Origin: Candidatus Melainabacteria bacterium SSGW_16
GTDB lineage: Bacteria; Cyanobacteriota; Vampirovibrionia; 2-02-FULL-35-15
NCBI GenBank assembly: GCA_004769085.1
Contig: DUDS01000011.1
Coordinates: 1 to 62,991, forward strand
Length of the DNA stretch: 62,991 nt
Direction: 5' to 3'
Position numbers and translations under genes: made by a program. The notes beneath the pieces are model-generated. The model saw only the letters and a program-made list of their open reading frames with translations. It was not told the origin of the DNA and made no database searches. Positions within the stretch are counted from its first letter, which is position 1, and every line of letters starts with the position of its first letter. Of the stretch, positions 18,945 to 27,556 are shown one piece after another.

Positions 18945-20315
18945 ATGACTGCTATTAGAGAAATAAAAGGCTCTTCTCCAAATCCAGTTCCAAGAAGTAC
19001 TGTTAGACAACCTACAGGCTTTAGATGGGATACTTTTAAGGATATTGCAAGCATAGTTTGTTCTCGTGAATCAACATACAGAACAGCGCTTGATATTACA
19101 GCATTTGATATACCACTTATCTTTTCAGATTTATTCAGGAGCTTTAAAAAGACTATGGAATCAATGGTTGAAGGTCTATCCGGCACCGTATTTGTAGTAA
19201 TATCTCCAATTTTAACAGGAGTTGTTGGAAAGTTTTTAAGCAAATTTATGCTTCCAAGGGATATGCAAAAAGATGCACTGCATTACTTAAGATTCAGCAT
19301 GCCTGAACTAAGAGACTATGAAAAATTTAAACAAGCAAAAGGAAGAATAAGGGAAGAGGAAACAGAAGATAAAAGATTTTTATCATCACTATATCAAAGG
19401 GCACATGATCAAAAAAGAGCACAGAAATATAAATCCGAAGCAAAAGATATAGAAAAGTTTTGTGATGATTTCACACCAAACAAAGAAAAACTAGAGCAAA
19501 TTTATAAATTAAAAAAAGCAACAATAATAGGCGAAAGTTTAATTGAAGGCGGATGGTGGGGAGGCTTTGGACTACTATTACGGGCATTCAGAAAGCATAT
19601 TTTAAAAGAAGAAAGGTTCACAGGAACCATGGGTTATGCATCAGATGAAGAAAGCAGCTCACTTGGTGAATCTGGAGATTTATCATTTTTCCAGAAAGTA
19701 GTAGGTACAGGCGCTGTATTCTTATCACCAGTGATGAATACTATTTTGCTAAATAAGGTTGAAGATGATAAGGCTGTTAAAAAAAGTAAGTTCTTACAAC
19801 TAGTAAAAGATCAGCTGGACATGACACATGGAGTTTATCCAAAACTTGGGCTTTTATTCACTCAAACAACAATACCAAAATGGATAGGCGTAATCACTAC
19901 TTCGCAAGGCTGGTATGAAAGAATTGAACGTGTACTTAAGCTGTTTACCGTTATTCCTTCATGGTGGCTTGGACACAGGGTTACAAATGGACTCCTTGCA
20001 AAATATGCCGATAAAGAACTAAGCACCACACACAAAACCAAACCAGGTATTTTGGTTGAGAAAGAATATCTTGAGCCGGTAAAAGAAAATGATTCATTCA
20101 TGACAAAGCTTGCAAAATGGTTCCCTGAACCAGCAAAAATACACCACATCATTAATCAAACAAAGCATGATAAAAAACTACAGGATAAAGCTGAAGATTT
20201 ACATGCAAAATGTTTATATAAAGGATTTGCATTGCATTCAGCAATTGTATGGGTAATAAATATGGCTGTAAATTACATCACTAAATTAAGAGTACAAAGT
20301 GCATTAGGAAAATAA
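18945..20315 (+). CDS. Unknown protein with hydrophobic segments
   Basis: 456 residues, family not recognised. A hydrophobic segment lies near residues 80-100 (GTVFVVISPILTGVVGKFL), shorter ones near 205-215 and 245-265, and a last one near 430-445. Between them is a long charged helical region (about 110-190, rich in Lys, Glu and Arg) likely to form coiled coil. There is no signal peptide. A membrane-associated protein is likely. It stands alone, divergent from the oxidoreductase gene on its left and convergent with a small membrane protein gene on its right (5 bp apart). Confidence 0.55.
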   Translation: MTAIREIKGSSPNPVPRSTVRQPTGFRWDTFKDIASIVCSRESTYRTALDITAFDIPLIFSDLFRSFKKTMESMVEGLSGTVFVVISPILTGVVGKFLSKFMLPRDMQKDALHYLRFSMPELRDYEKFKQAKGRIREEETEDKRFLSSLYQRAHDQKRAQKYKSEAKDIEKFCDDFTPNKEKLEQIYKLKKATIIGESLIEGGWWGGFGLLLRAFRKHILKEERFTGTMGYASDEESSSLGESGDLSFFQKVVGTGAVFLSPVMNTILLNKVEDDKAVKKSKFLQLVKDQLDMTHGVYPKLGLLFTQTTIPKWIGVITTSQGWYERIERVLKLFTVIPSWWLGHRVTNGLLAKYADKELSTTHKTKPGILVEKEYLEPVKENDSFMTKLAKWFPEPAKIHHIINQTKHDKKLQDKAEDLHAKCLYKGFALHSAIVWVINMAVNYITKLRVQSALGK

Positions 20316-20320
20316 CTTAG

Positions 20321-20551
20321 TTACTTCTTATCAATCTCATTCCAGTTGTGAAGTCTTGTATCCTGGAGTTTTATTTCTGTACCATTATTCAGATAGGTAT
20401 AAGCAGACTTTGATTTATTTAACATTGATATAAACATATTCGCCCCAAAAATAATAATTAAAAAAATTATTACAATAAAAAAGCTCTTAAATAAACTACT
20501 CAGTTTCGAATATTTGAGAATTAAATTTTTAATGGTTCCGCTATTAAACAT
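20321..20551 (-). CDS. Small single-span membrane protein
   Basis: 76 residues with one strong membrane segment (residues about 22-42, SFFIVIIFLIIIFGANMF) after a basic N-terminus, followed by a short polar tail. The orientation rule suggests N-in, tail outside. There is no clear ribosome-binding site. It is convergent with the preceding gene. The function is unknown, and a spurious call cannot be excluded. Confidence 0.45.
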   Translation of the reverse strand: MFNSGTIKNLILKYSKLSSLFKSFFIVIIFLIIIFGANMFISMLNKSKSAYTYLNNGTEIKLQDTRLHNWNEIDKK

Positions 20552-20644
20552 ATTAAAAAGCTATTATAAGTATTATTTTGGCACATTGGATATAATAATT
20601 ACCCTAAGAGGTTACAAAACCTCTTATATTAAAATAAATCCTAT

Positions 20645-20718
20645 GGCTGGGTAGCTCAGTTGGTAAGAGCGATGGATTCATAACCCATAGGTCAGGAGTT
20701 CAAATCTCCTCCCAGCTA
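20645..20718 (+). tRNA. tRNA-Met (CAT), elongator type
   Basis: A cloverleaf can be drawn: acceptor GGCTGGG with CCCAGCT, D-arm GCTC/GAGC, anticodon loop TTCATAA (CAT), T-arm AGGAG-TTCAAAT-CTCCT, and discriminator A at 20718. CCA is not encoded. G1 pairs with U72 by wobble, and the last pair of the anticodon stem is A.C rather than Watson-Crick. The normal 1-72 pairing separates it from the initiator copy at 24797. A tRNA-Ile2 identity with the same anticodon cannot be ruled out by eye. Confidence 0.85.
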
Positions 20719-20828
20719 GTTTTGTTTAAACGCTCGTTTCGCACGAATGCTCAACTCGCTTAAAGTATAACGGCGCAATTTGATTGTTCCTCACAACCAA
20801 ATTGCTTATCACCTAGTAAATCTTTATT

Positions 20829-20853
20829 AGGGTTCAAATCCGCCCCCGGCTAG
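20829..20853 (+). repeat. Degenerate duplicate of the tRNA 3' end
   Basis: The 25-nt stretch around GGTTCAAATC...GGCTAG matches the T-arm and acceptor 3' strand of the tRNA ending at 20718 at 19 of 25 positions, without gaps. It is in direct orientation, about 134 bp further on. There is no 5' half, so it is not a tRNA gene. Such partial copies are typical products of integration at a tRNA; no integrase is present here. Confidence 0.5.
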
Positions 20854-20916
20854 GTATACAAGCGAAAAATGCTCGAAAGCAGCATTTTGAGCACAGTTAA
20901 ATTAAGCCACTAAATA

Positions 20917-20945
20917 GCGAGGAGTCTGCGTAGCAGCGACGAAGC
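20917..20945. repeat. Short relative of the palindromic element
   Basis: Both this and the 117-bp element have GCGAGGAG at the start and GCGACGAAGC at the end, with a different small hairpin (CTGCGTAGCAG here) between. It is a fragment or a minimal version of the same family. Confidence 0.6.
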
Positions 20946-21028
20946 GTTATAAAAACAAACCCAAAGCTATATAAAACTTGGCAATTTTTTAAGCATCATA
21001 TATAATTACAAGTTAAGTAAAAAAATAA

Positions 21029-22762
21029 ATGCAAGTCCCACCTTTGACACTAGCAACAAGTGGTACGGCAGATCTTATGGTAAAAGGATCTGCCTGTGTT
21101 GACGATCAGGCAGACAGAAAAAAAACAACGGTAGAGCCTAAACCTCAAGTTGTCGAAAACAATCCACAAAATCTAAAACCTGATAATTCCGGTGTTTTAA
21201 AATTCCTGGGAAGAGCAGGAATAAAAACATTAAAAGCAGCAAAATGGACTCTTTTTAATCTTCACAATATTTTATTTTACGGTACAGCAGTTGGTACTGC
21301 ATTAGTGTTTACTCCTGGCGGATGGAAAGGAGTAAATAATCTTCTCCAAACAGCAGGTTATGTACCAATACCTGCTATGGAAAGAAGCATAAATGAAAAC
21401 AAATATGGTTATCCATATGACAGTTTTGTACAGAATTTTAATTCTTTTAGTGAAATTCATGAGGCAATTAAAGATGCAAATATTAATCCGCGAACTTTAG
21501 ATTTAAATAATAATGGCTATATATTAGACACAAAAGAAGAAATAAATGAACTGATTTCCAGGTTGGAGAATGCGAGAAGAAGTACTTCAAATCAAAGTAA
21601 TGCTTATATTTTTGAAGGTGCAATTTCAAAACTCAGAGACATAAATCACATCTCACAATTAATCTGGGGAGTAAATGGACCCAAAGCAGACAATATTTCA
21701 CAAATGGGTGAACCTACATGCCAGACCATGTCTGCATTAAAAGGTTTATTCCTAACTGACCAAGGCACACAGTCAACAAAAGGAACACTTAGGGTTACAA
21801 AGTATAATCTCACACCTGGAAAGGACTTTCATATTGATACAACTGTAAGAATAAATGGAACCGATGTGGACATCCCTTTCAATGAATTAACAGTTGCACA
21901 AAGCCCTGCTGGCTATACTCCCTCACAATCCACAGACAATTCCCTTTATACAGGTATTTTAAGTCTTGCAGTTAAAAAATCATCTACTGACAGTATTCCA
22001 AACATGTGGCCTTCAAGTTCACTTGTTTTATTAACAGGCAGAGAATATTCCACTGTACCAATCATTGTTTTTTCAGACAGCGAACTTGATGATATTTTAA
22101 GTAATGCACCAAACACATTAATGACTGTTGCCGGGAATTTCTCACTACGTGACATCAACAATGGACTAAATTTCAGAAATGAAAACTGGATTGCACCAGA
22201 ACCATCTACCGAAAAAGCAAACGAGTTTCTGACAAAAATATCTACACAAAGTCAACTAATACAAAATGGAACTCCAGATGCAAAATCTTCAGGGATACCT
22301 ACTGTTCCAGTGTCTCTGCCAGGCACAGTTACACCTAATCTTGGAGAAAAACCCGCAAGCGATGTTCGTATGATTGCAGCATCTTCATTCCCGCCATCAT
22401 CCCCATCTAATTCACCTGTAACAACTGCACCTGTACAGCCTCCACAAAGCACTGTTCTTGATGCCAGATATGTAAGCGAAGGTCATATGTATGTAGTTGA
22501 GGGCTATGACCGGGAAAAAGGAATATTAACAATTTCTGATTCTCATAGAACAAAAATTCAATTAACGAGAAATGAGGTCAGGGAAAAATTAATTGCAGTT
22601 GTTTTGCCAAATGATGATTTCAATTTCTTTGGTATAAAATCCTTTGCAGCTTATGGACTTTTAACATTAGCAGGACTGGGATATCACTTTGGAAAGAAAA
22701 AATTAAAAACCGGAGTTTTAGTTCTTATGGGAAAAAAGCCGGAATCTAAGCAAACATCTTAA
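21029..22762 (+). CDS. Calpain-like (papain-fold) cysteine protease family protein, first of a pair
   Basis: 577 residues. A hydrophobic stretch near residues 75-97 may be a membrane anchor. An EF-hand-like Ca loop lies near 159-172 (DLNNNGYILDTKEE). The protease-like core has Cys231 in GEPTCQTMSAL, His486 in EGHMYVVEGYD and Asp504/Ser505 in TISDSH, in the Cys-His-Asn/Asp order of calpain-type enzymes. A Pro/Ser-rich insert (about 420-475) precedes the His strand, and a second hydrophobic segment lies near 535-550. It is paralogous to the next gene, 97 bp downstream. Ca-dependent proteolysis at the membrane is an inference from the motifs. Confidence 0.6.
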   Translation: MQVPPLTLATSGTADLMVKGSACVDDQADRKKTTVEPKPQVVENNPQNLKPDNSGVLKFLGRAGIKTLKAAKWTLFNLHNILFYGTAVGTALVFTPGGWKGVNNLLQTAGYVPIPAMERSINENKYGYPYDSFVQNFNSFSEIHEAIKDANINPRTLDLNNNGYILDTKEEINELISRLENARRSTSNQSNAYIFEGAISKLRDINHISQLIWGVNGPKADNISQMGEPTCQTMSALKGLFLTDQGTQSTKGTLRVTKYNLTPGKDFHIDTTVRINGTDVDIPFNELTVAQSPAGYTPSQSTDNSLYTGILSLAVKKSSTDSIPNMWPSSSLVLLTGREYSTVPIIVFSDSELDDILSNAPNTLMTVAGNFSLRDINNGLNFRNENWIAPEPSTEKANEFLTKISTQSQLIQNGTPDAKSSGIPTVPVSLPGTVTPNLGEKPASDVRMIAASSFPPSSPSNSPVTTAPVQPPQSTVLDARYVSEGHMYVVEGYDREKGILTISDSHRTKIQLTRNEVREKLIAVVLPNDDFNFFGIKSFAAYGLLTLAGLGYHFGKKKLKTGVLVLMGKKPESKQTS

Positions 22763-22859
22763 TCATACGATTTCCTTACAAAGCTCATACAATATTAGAC
22801 TCTTTGAACATAAGCAATAAAGCAAAATCCTTGTAAAATAAAAAACAAGTTTTTATTTT

Positions 22860-24452
22860 ATGCTTTTTACAAGGGCTATAAGCGCACAGCCAAAGCCACC
22901 TGTACCTACTCGTACTGGTGAGAAAAGTATATTGCCATCAAACGGTACAGAAGTTAAAAAACACAAAGAAGCACCAAAACGAAAAACTTTAAGAAAGATT
23001 GGCAATGGAATAATAAATGTTTCTAAAACACTTTTAACCCTAGGAATATTTGCTTACCTAGCAATGTTTAAAGTACCTGGCACCCAAAAAGCAATAAATG
23101 AATATAACAGACTTTTAAATAATCAACCTAAACCTTGTGCCTTAAAGCCTGCAGAAGAACATTTAGGCAATTTAACTATTGATCACTTTGTCGCTAACTA
23201 TCCAATTGAAAGAATACTAAAAGTAGTTGAACAAGAAAAAATAAATCCAGAAAAGCTTAATACGAATAAAAACGAATTCCTCTTTGACGAATCAATAGAA
23301 ATAAAAGCATTAATAGACGAGCTAAAATCAAAAGATAAAAATAAATTTGAAGAGGAGATTAAATTACTTGAAGAGATTAATGTCACTAGCCAGTTAATTT
23401 GGGGAGTAAGCAGACCAAGTGCTTACAACACAGATCAAGGCGGAAAAGAAAACTGTCAGGTAATGTCAGCAATTCAAGGGCAATGGCTAACAGAAAGGAA
23501 TACTCAGAATACGAGAGGAAGAGTTACAGTAACATTTTTTAATCCATCAAAAGAAGCTTTAAGGATTGATACAGTTGTAGAAATAAATGGAAATAAAATC
23601 TCTGTCCCATTTGAAGAGCTTGTAAAATGGATGAGTCCAAGTGGAACTTTACCCTCATATTCAACAGATAATTCACTTTCTACTCCAATACTCACTTATG
23701 CTATTGAAAAAGAATTAGAAAAATACGGCGGAGTACCAAATAAATACAGCTCAGCACCAGCTACATTAATTACCGGGAATGACTATTGTTCAATGTTTTT
23801 AACTTCATTATCAGATGATGAACTTATAAATATATTAAGCAAAGCACCTCAAACACCTACACATATAAGCACATATAAATATTTGCCTAAAGATTACACA
23901 GCTAAAAATTTAATGGAGAGAAAATGGATAGACTTTCAAAACATCTTAGGCTTATCAACCGATGAAGAAGTAAAACAACAAAGCACCTCAATAAACAGAA
24001 ACCCTCCTGATATCCAAAAATTTAAAGGGCAATTTTTTGTCAGAACCACAAGCAATTATTTAGAACAAATTAATTCAGGTAAATTTACTTATGAGCCATT
24101 AAGAAGAAGCAAGACTGATCTTTCAGAAATTCTTTCTTACCATTCATATACGGTAAAAGAATTCAAAAAAGTAAACGGAGAGTACATAACTACTCTAATA
24201 GACTCTAATCGTATGGAATTTGATTTGACACTGTCAGAATTAAGAAGCTATGGAAGAAAAATTACAAGTGAAAGTCAAGATTTGCCCACTATTGGTGAAG
24301 AAGGTTTTCAATCCACATTAATATCACTAGCATTAATAATTGCTATATTAGCTGCTGCACACAAACTAAACATAACTATAAATCCAAACTATAAAAGCAC
24401 TTTAGTAAAAGTTGCTAAAACATTAACAAGCAAACTAAGACATAAAACTTAA
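22860..24452 (+). CDS. Calpain-like cysteine protease family protein, second of a pair
   Basis: 530 residues, clearly paralogous to the preceding gene: SQLIWGV is shared before the Cys, and the nucleophile context is KENCQVMSA (Cys199). The other catalytic candidates are His428 in SYHSYTVKEF and Asp448/Asn450 in LIDSNRMEF. The EF-hand-like loop of the first copy is degenerate here (NTNKNEFLFDES, about 135-146). A membrane segment lies near 55-72 after a basic N-terminus, and another near 480-497. The Pro-rich insert of the first copy is absent. The 3' end overlaps the convergent FeoA-like gene by 4 bp. Confidence 0.6.
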   Translation: MLFTRAISAQPKPPVPTRTGEKSILPSNGTEVKKHKEAPKRKTLRKIGNGIINVSKTLLTLGIFAYLAMFKVPGTQKAINEYNRLLNNQPKPCALKPAEEHLGNLTIDHFVANYPIERILKVVEQEKINPEKLNTNKNEFLFDESIEIKALIDELKSKDKNKFEEEIKLLEEINVTSQLIWGVSRPSAYNTDQGGKENCQVMSAIQGQWLTERNTQNTRGRVTVTFFNPSKEALRIDTVVEINGNKISVPFEELVKWMSPSGTLPSYSTDNSLSTPILTYAIEKELEKYGGVPNKYSSAPATLITGNDYCSMFLTSLSDDELINILSKAPQTPTHISTYKYLPKDYTAKNLMERKWIDFQNILGLSTDEEVKQQSTSINRNPPDIQKFKGQFFVRTTSNYLEQINSGKFTYEPLRRSKTDLSEILSYHSYTVKEFKKVNGEYITTLIDSNRMEFDLTLSELRSYGRKITSESQDLPTIGEEGFQSTLISLALIIAILAAAHKLNITINPNYKSTLVKVAKTLTSKLRHKT

Positions 24453-24670
24453 TTTTTAATTCTAACTTCAATAACTTTTGCTAACTCACGACCAATTGCA
24501 ATCTGTTGTTGATTTTTCTGAACAACTACTGGTCCACCCGGAAGTTTATTTATTATCTCTACAGTCTCACCATCTTCAATACCAAACCTTAGTGCATCAT
24601 TGAGAAGTTTTTCCTCGCTTATTCTTACTATTACAAGAGATACTTTAGATGGAGCTTCAATCAGGTTCAT
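24449..24670 (-). CDS. FeoA-like SH3-fold protein
   Basis: 73 residues from the ATG at 24668-24670. An upstream ATG at 24733 would add 21 hydrophobic residues not found in the family, so the inner start is preferred. The pattern (a variable first strand, LRFGIEDGETVEI, GGPVVVQ, IAIGRELAKVIEV) is that of FeoA domains, small SH3-like proteins that modulate the FeoB ferrous iron transporter or form the C-terminus of DtxR regulators. No feoB is in the window, so a role in iron uptake is not shown here. Confidence 0.7.
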   Translation of the reverse strand: MNLIEAPSKVSLVIVRISEEKLLNDALRFGIEDGETVEIINKLPGGPVVVQKNQQQIAIGRELAKVIEVRIKN

Positions 24671-24796
24671 AAAATGAATTATACAAACAAAATATAGTGT
24701 CATTGCAGGAAGGAACCTCAAATAACTACACAATTCATCAAATTAGTACGATATTGTATAATTATCGTTGCCTTTATAAAATGACGGCAAAATGAT

Positions 24797-24870
<74 letters not shown>

Positions 24871-24881
24871 GATCAGTGAAA

Positions 24882-24915
24882 AGCGGTAAGTGAACTTGTT
24901 GCTTACCGCTTTTTT
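24882..24915 (+). terminator. Intrinsic terminator after tRNA-fMet
   Basis: AGCGGTAAG (24882-24890) pairs with CTTACCGCT (24902-24910) around an 11-nt loop, followed by a T-run to 24915. Confidence 0.9.
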
Positions 24916-24971
24916 ATTTACAATAATAACTTTTTGATTAAAATTGCTCTTAAAAATTTTATACTAATGAA

Positions 24972-27329
24972 ATGAAGAAACCAACAATAGTTTTTTTACT
25001 CTTATCTCTTTTTATTAGCTTATTGTTTACTTGTCAGTCATCCATAGCCATAACAAAGCAAAATGAATTAGAAATCACAAACAATGATGAGGAAAAAGAG
25101 CTTTTATTCATATCTTTGCCTAAAGAACTTAAAAGGACAATTGGTAGAGATTCAATAACAAAAGACAAAGTATGGATATTGAAAAATAAAAAAGATTTAA
25201 ATAAAACTTACTCGATTTTTAAAGATTCTATAAAACTTATTAATTCAAATAGAATTCTAATTGATTTGTCAGATTTATACCCATTGTCATCAGGCATTTA
25301 TTTCCTTGAATTTAAAAACAAAAAAATCACTATAAACACAGAACCTTTTATTATAAATCTAAATGATATTTCAACATTGGCAGCTAACCTTGCTATTAAT
25401 AACGGAACTATAAAAAATAATTTTTCTTTCAACAACTCTTCTCTAAGCACCAGAAAACTATTTAAAGAAGATGAGAGCATCTGTAATTTAAATTCATTTA
25501 AAGACAAGTGCGAAGAAAATCTTTCAAAACTTGGTAATGAAATCAAGGTTTTTATTTCAAATCCTTCATGTAACATAGCAGAAGAAATTAAAGCAATTAT
25601 CTTAGAATCAGAAGATTCTGTTATAGGAAAACTTTTCTGCGAATATAATACTATCTGTAAGCTTGATCAAATATCCACTTCTGACAAGCCTTGTAAATGT
25701 GGCAGCTTTGCTCAAGTCATGAAAAACTCTCTTGGTACACTTACCGGAGCTTGTTACTGTCCAAATAAAAATGGTGAATCTTACTCCTATTCTGAAACTG
25801 GCAATTGCATTAAATCTCTTAATATTTGTCCTTCTGGTAAGGCTTCTACTCCAAATGAACCTTGCAATTGTACCTCTGGTGCTAAACTCGTTGAAATTAA
25901 AGACTCTAAACTTAAAGAATCTCTTTGTGAATGTCCAGGTAACAAAACTTACACAGGTGAATCTGGTTGCAAAAATATTTGTAAGCCAGGTCAAAAAGCT
26001 GTATCATTCAATAACTGTGAATGCGGTGAAGGAGCTTCTACTGATCTTTCTTTTGGTTGTGTTTGTCCTCTAAAAGATGGTGTTGCTCAGCAATATTCTC
26101 AATCTGGTTGCTTCTTTGCTACTAAGACTTGTGGAACTGATGAAATATCTTCTCTTATTGATCCCTGTAATTGTAAAGCACCTGCTCAACTTATTAAAGC
26201 TGATCCTAAAGTTTCTAATGACTTTATCTGTCAATGTCCTGATAATAAATTCTATGAAGGTAAAAAATTTGGATGCACTGACCCTATCTGCAAACCGGAG
26301 CAAATATCTACTTCTGACAAGCCTTGTAAATGTGGCAGCTTTGCTCAAGTTATGAAAAACTCTCTTGGTACACTTACCGGAGCTTGTTACTGTCCAAATA
26401 AAAATAGTGAATCTTACTCTTATTCTGAAACTGGCAGTTGCATTAAATCTCTTAATATCTGTCCTGTTGGTATAGCTTCTACTCCAAATAAACCTTGCAA
26501 TTGTTCCTCTCCTGCCAAACTTACTGAAATTAAAGACTCAAAACTTAAAGAATCTATTTGTGAATGTTCAGGTGGAAAAACTTATGCTGGCAAATCTGGT
26601 TGCAAAAATATTTGTAAGCCAGAACAAAAAGCTGTATCATTCAATAACTGTGAATGTGCTGAAGGAGCTTCTACTGATCTTTCTTTTGGTTGTGTTTGTC
26701 CTCTAAAAGATGGTGTCGCTCAGCAATATTCTCAATTTGGTTGCTTCTTTGCTACTAAGACTTGTGGAATTGATGAAATATCTTCTCTTACTGATCCCTG
26801 CAATTGCAAAGACCCTGCAAAACTTGTACCTGTTGTTGGAAAAGCAAACAGCTTTTCTTGTCAATGTCCTAATGGAGGATCATATAAAGGTAAGGAAGGT
26901 TGTACAAACTCAGCAAATATTTGCGAAACTGGACAAGTTTCTACAAATGACAAACCTTGCACATGTGCAGATGGAGCTCAATTAAGTGACTTTAATGGTG
27001 CTTGTTTTTGTGCAGCAGGTTTTACATATACCACAAAAGGATGTACTGAAAATAAATTATGTCAACAGAATGAAAAAGTTGTAGAAAATAAGTGCAATTG
27101 TATTGAACCTGCTTTTGTAAATGAAATTGGTCTTTGTGATTGCGAGCCAGGACAAATTTATACGGACAATAATGGGTGTATTAATCCTGGAATTCCTATT
27201 TGTAAGAATGGACAAAAAGCAACCAAGGAGAATCTTTGCGTTTGTGCTAATGGTGCGGCTTTTAATGAAAACACTATATGCTTTTGTCTTGTTGGTAAAA
27301 ACTATTCAGAAAATGGTTGTTCTCCATAA
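24972..27329 (+). CDS. Secreted Cys-rich tandem-repeat protein
   Basis: 785 residues. Residues 1-27 form a signal peptide (KK, then a Leu/Phe core). Residues about 28-210 are a Lys/Asn-rich region with few Cys. From about 225 to the end, short Cys-rich units repeat with a C-x-C pattern (for example CKCGS, CYCPN, CNC, CECPG, CGCGE-like), resembling EGF-like or other disulphide-knotted modules. A 211-residue block is duplicated in tandem (DNA period 633 bp). The C-terminus has shorter units and ends ENGCSP, without an anchor. It sits alone after the tRNA-fMet terminator. A surface or secreted adhesin-like role is likely; the family is not recognised. Confidence 0.75.
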   Translation: MKKPTIVFLLLSLFISLLFTCQSSIAITKQNELEITNNDEEKELLFISLPKELKRTIGRDSITKDKVWILKNKKDLNKTYSIFKDSIKLINSNRILIDLSDLYPLSSGIYFLEFKNKKITINTEPFIINLNDISTLAANLAINNGTIKNNFSFNNSSLSTRKLFKEDESICNLNSFKDKCEENLSKLGNEIKVFISNPSCNIAEEIKAIILESEDSVIGKLFCEYNTICKLDQISTSDKPCKCGSFAQVMKNSLGTLTGACYCPNKNGESYSYSETGNCIKSLNICPSGKASTPNEPCNCTSGAKLVEIKDSKLKESLCECPGNKTYTGESGCKNICKPGQKAVSFNNCECGEGASTDLSFGCVCPLKDGVAQQYSQSGCFFATKTCGTDEISSLIDPCNCKAPAQLIKADPKVSNDFICQCPDNKFYEGKKFGCTDPICKPEQISTSDKPCKCGSFAQVMKNSLGTLTGACYCPNKNSESYSYSETGSCIKSLNICPVGIASTPNKPCNCSSPAKLTEIKDSKLKESICECSGGKTYAGKSGCKNICKPEQKAVSFNNCECAEGASTDLSFGCVCPLKDGVAQQYSQFGCFFATKTCGIDEISSLTDPCNCKDPAKLVPVVGKANSFSCQCPNGGSYKGKEGCTNSANICETGQVSTNDKPCTCADGAQLSDFNGACFCAAGFTYTTKGCTENKLCQQNEKVVENKCNCIEPAFVNEIGLCDCEPGQIYTDNNGCINPGIPICKNGQKATKENLCVCANGAAFNENTICFCLVGKNYSENGCSP
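25650..26860 (+). repeat. Tandem duplication, 633-bp period
   Basis: The block beginning with the Cys codon context at 25650 recurs from about 26283 with only scattered base changes. For example, CTTCTGACAAGCCTTGTAAA begins at 25678 and again at 26311. The second copy fades after about 26830. The high nucleotide identity points to a recent duplication within the gene. Confidence 0.9.
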
Positions 27330-27405
27330 AAAGATTCATCCACAATGATTACATATTTCAGACAAGCGTAATATATATTCTTGTTAAATGGCTCTCTATC
27401 CAACC

Positions 27406-27456
27406 AATCTATAGTCTACAATCTTATGCGTCCAGGTCAAATGCCGTTCTCCGCAA
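27406..27456 (+). repeat. 51-bp direct repeat, left copy (tRNA-3'-end-like)
   Basis: This stretch and 28452-28502 match closely; their last 41 nt agree at 37 positions. Both end with CTCCGCAA, as does the tRNA-fMet acceptor end at 24863-24870, and both carry GTCAAAT at about the T-loop distance. The pair encloses the dinD relic. Read as candidate attachment-site copies related to the fMet tRNA; the relation to the tRNA is weaker than that between the two copies. Confidence 0.55.
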
Positions 27457-27484
27457 TTTAACCGCAATGCACTTGAACGTAAAC

Positions 27485-27510
27485 CAAAAGCCCCATTTCT
27501 GAGGCTTTTT
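27485..27510 (+). terminator. Intrinsic terminator
   Basis: AAAAGCC (27485-27491) pairs with GGCTTTT (27502-27508) around a 10-nt loop, followed by T's. It may end the transcript of the Cys-rich protein gene, 156 bp upstream. Confidence 0.75.
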
Positions 27511-27556
27511 TATTCGTTTTATCTAGATGATAAAAAAATATCTTTAAATATCCACC

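Larger units (their letters stand above)
20719..21028. other. Gene-free stretch after tRNA-Met with hairpins and a tRNA relic
   Basis: About 310 bp without a credible reading frame. It holds a long hairpin (CAATTTG-TTGT near 20775 against ACAA-CAAATTG near 20797), a relic of a tRNA 3' end (20829-20853), a hairpin around AAAATGCT...AGCATTTT (near 20865-20888), and a short relative of the palindromic element (20917-20945). The content suggests scars of past integration next to a tRNA gene. Confidence 0.6.
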
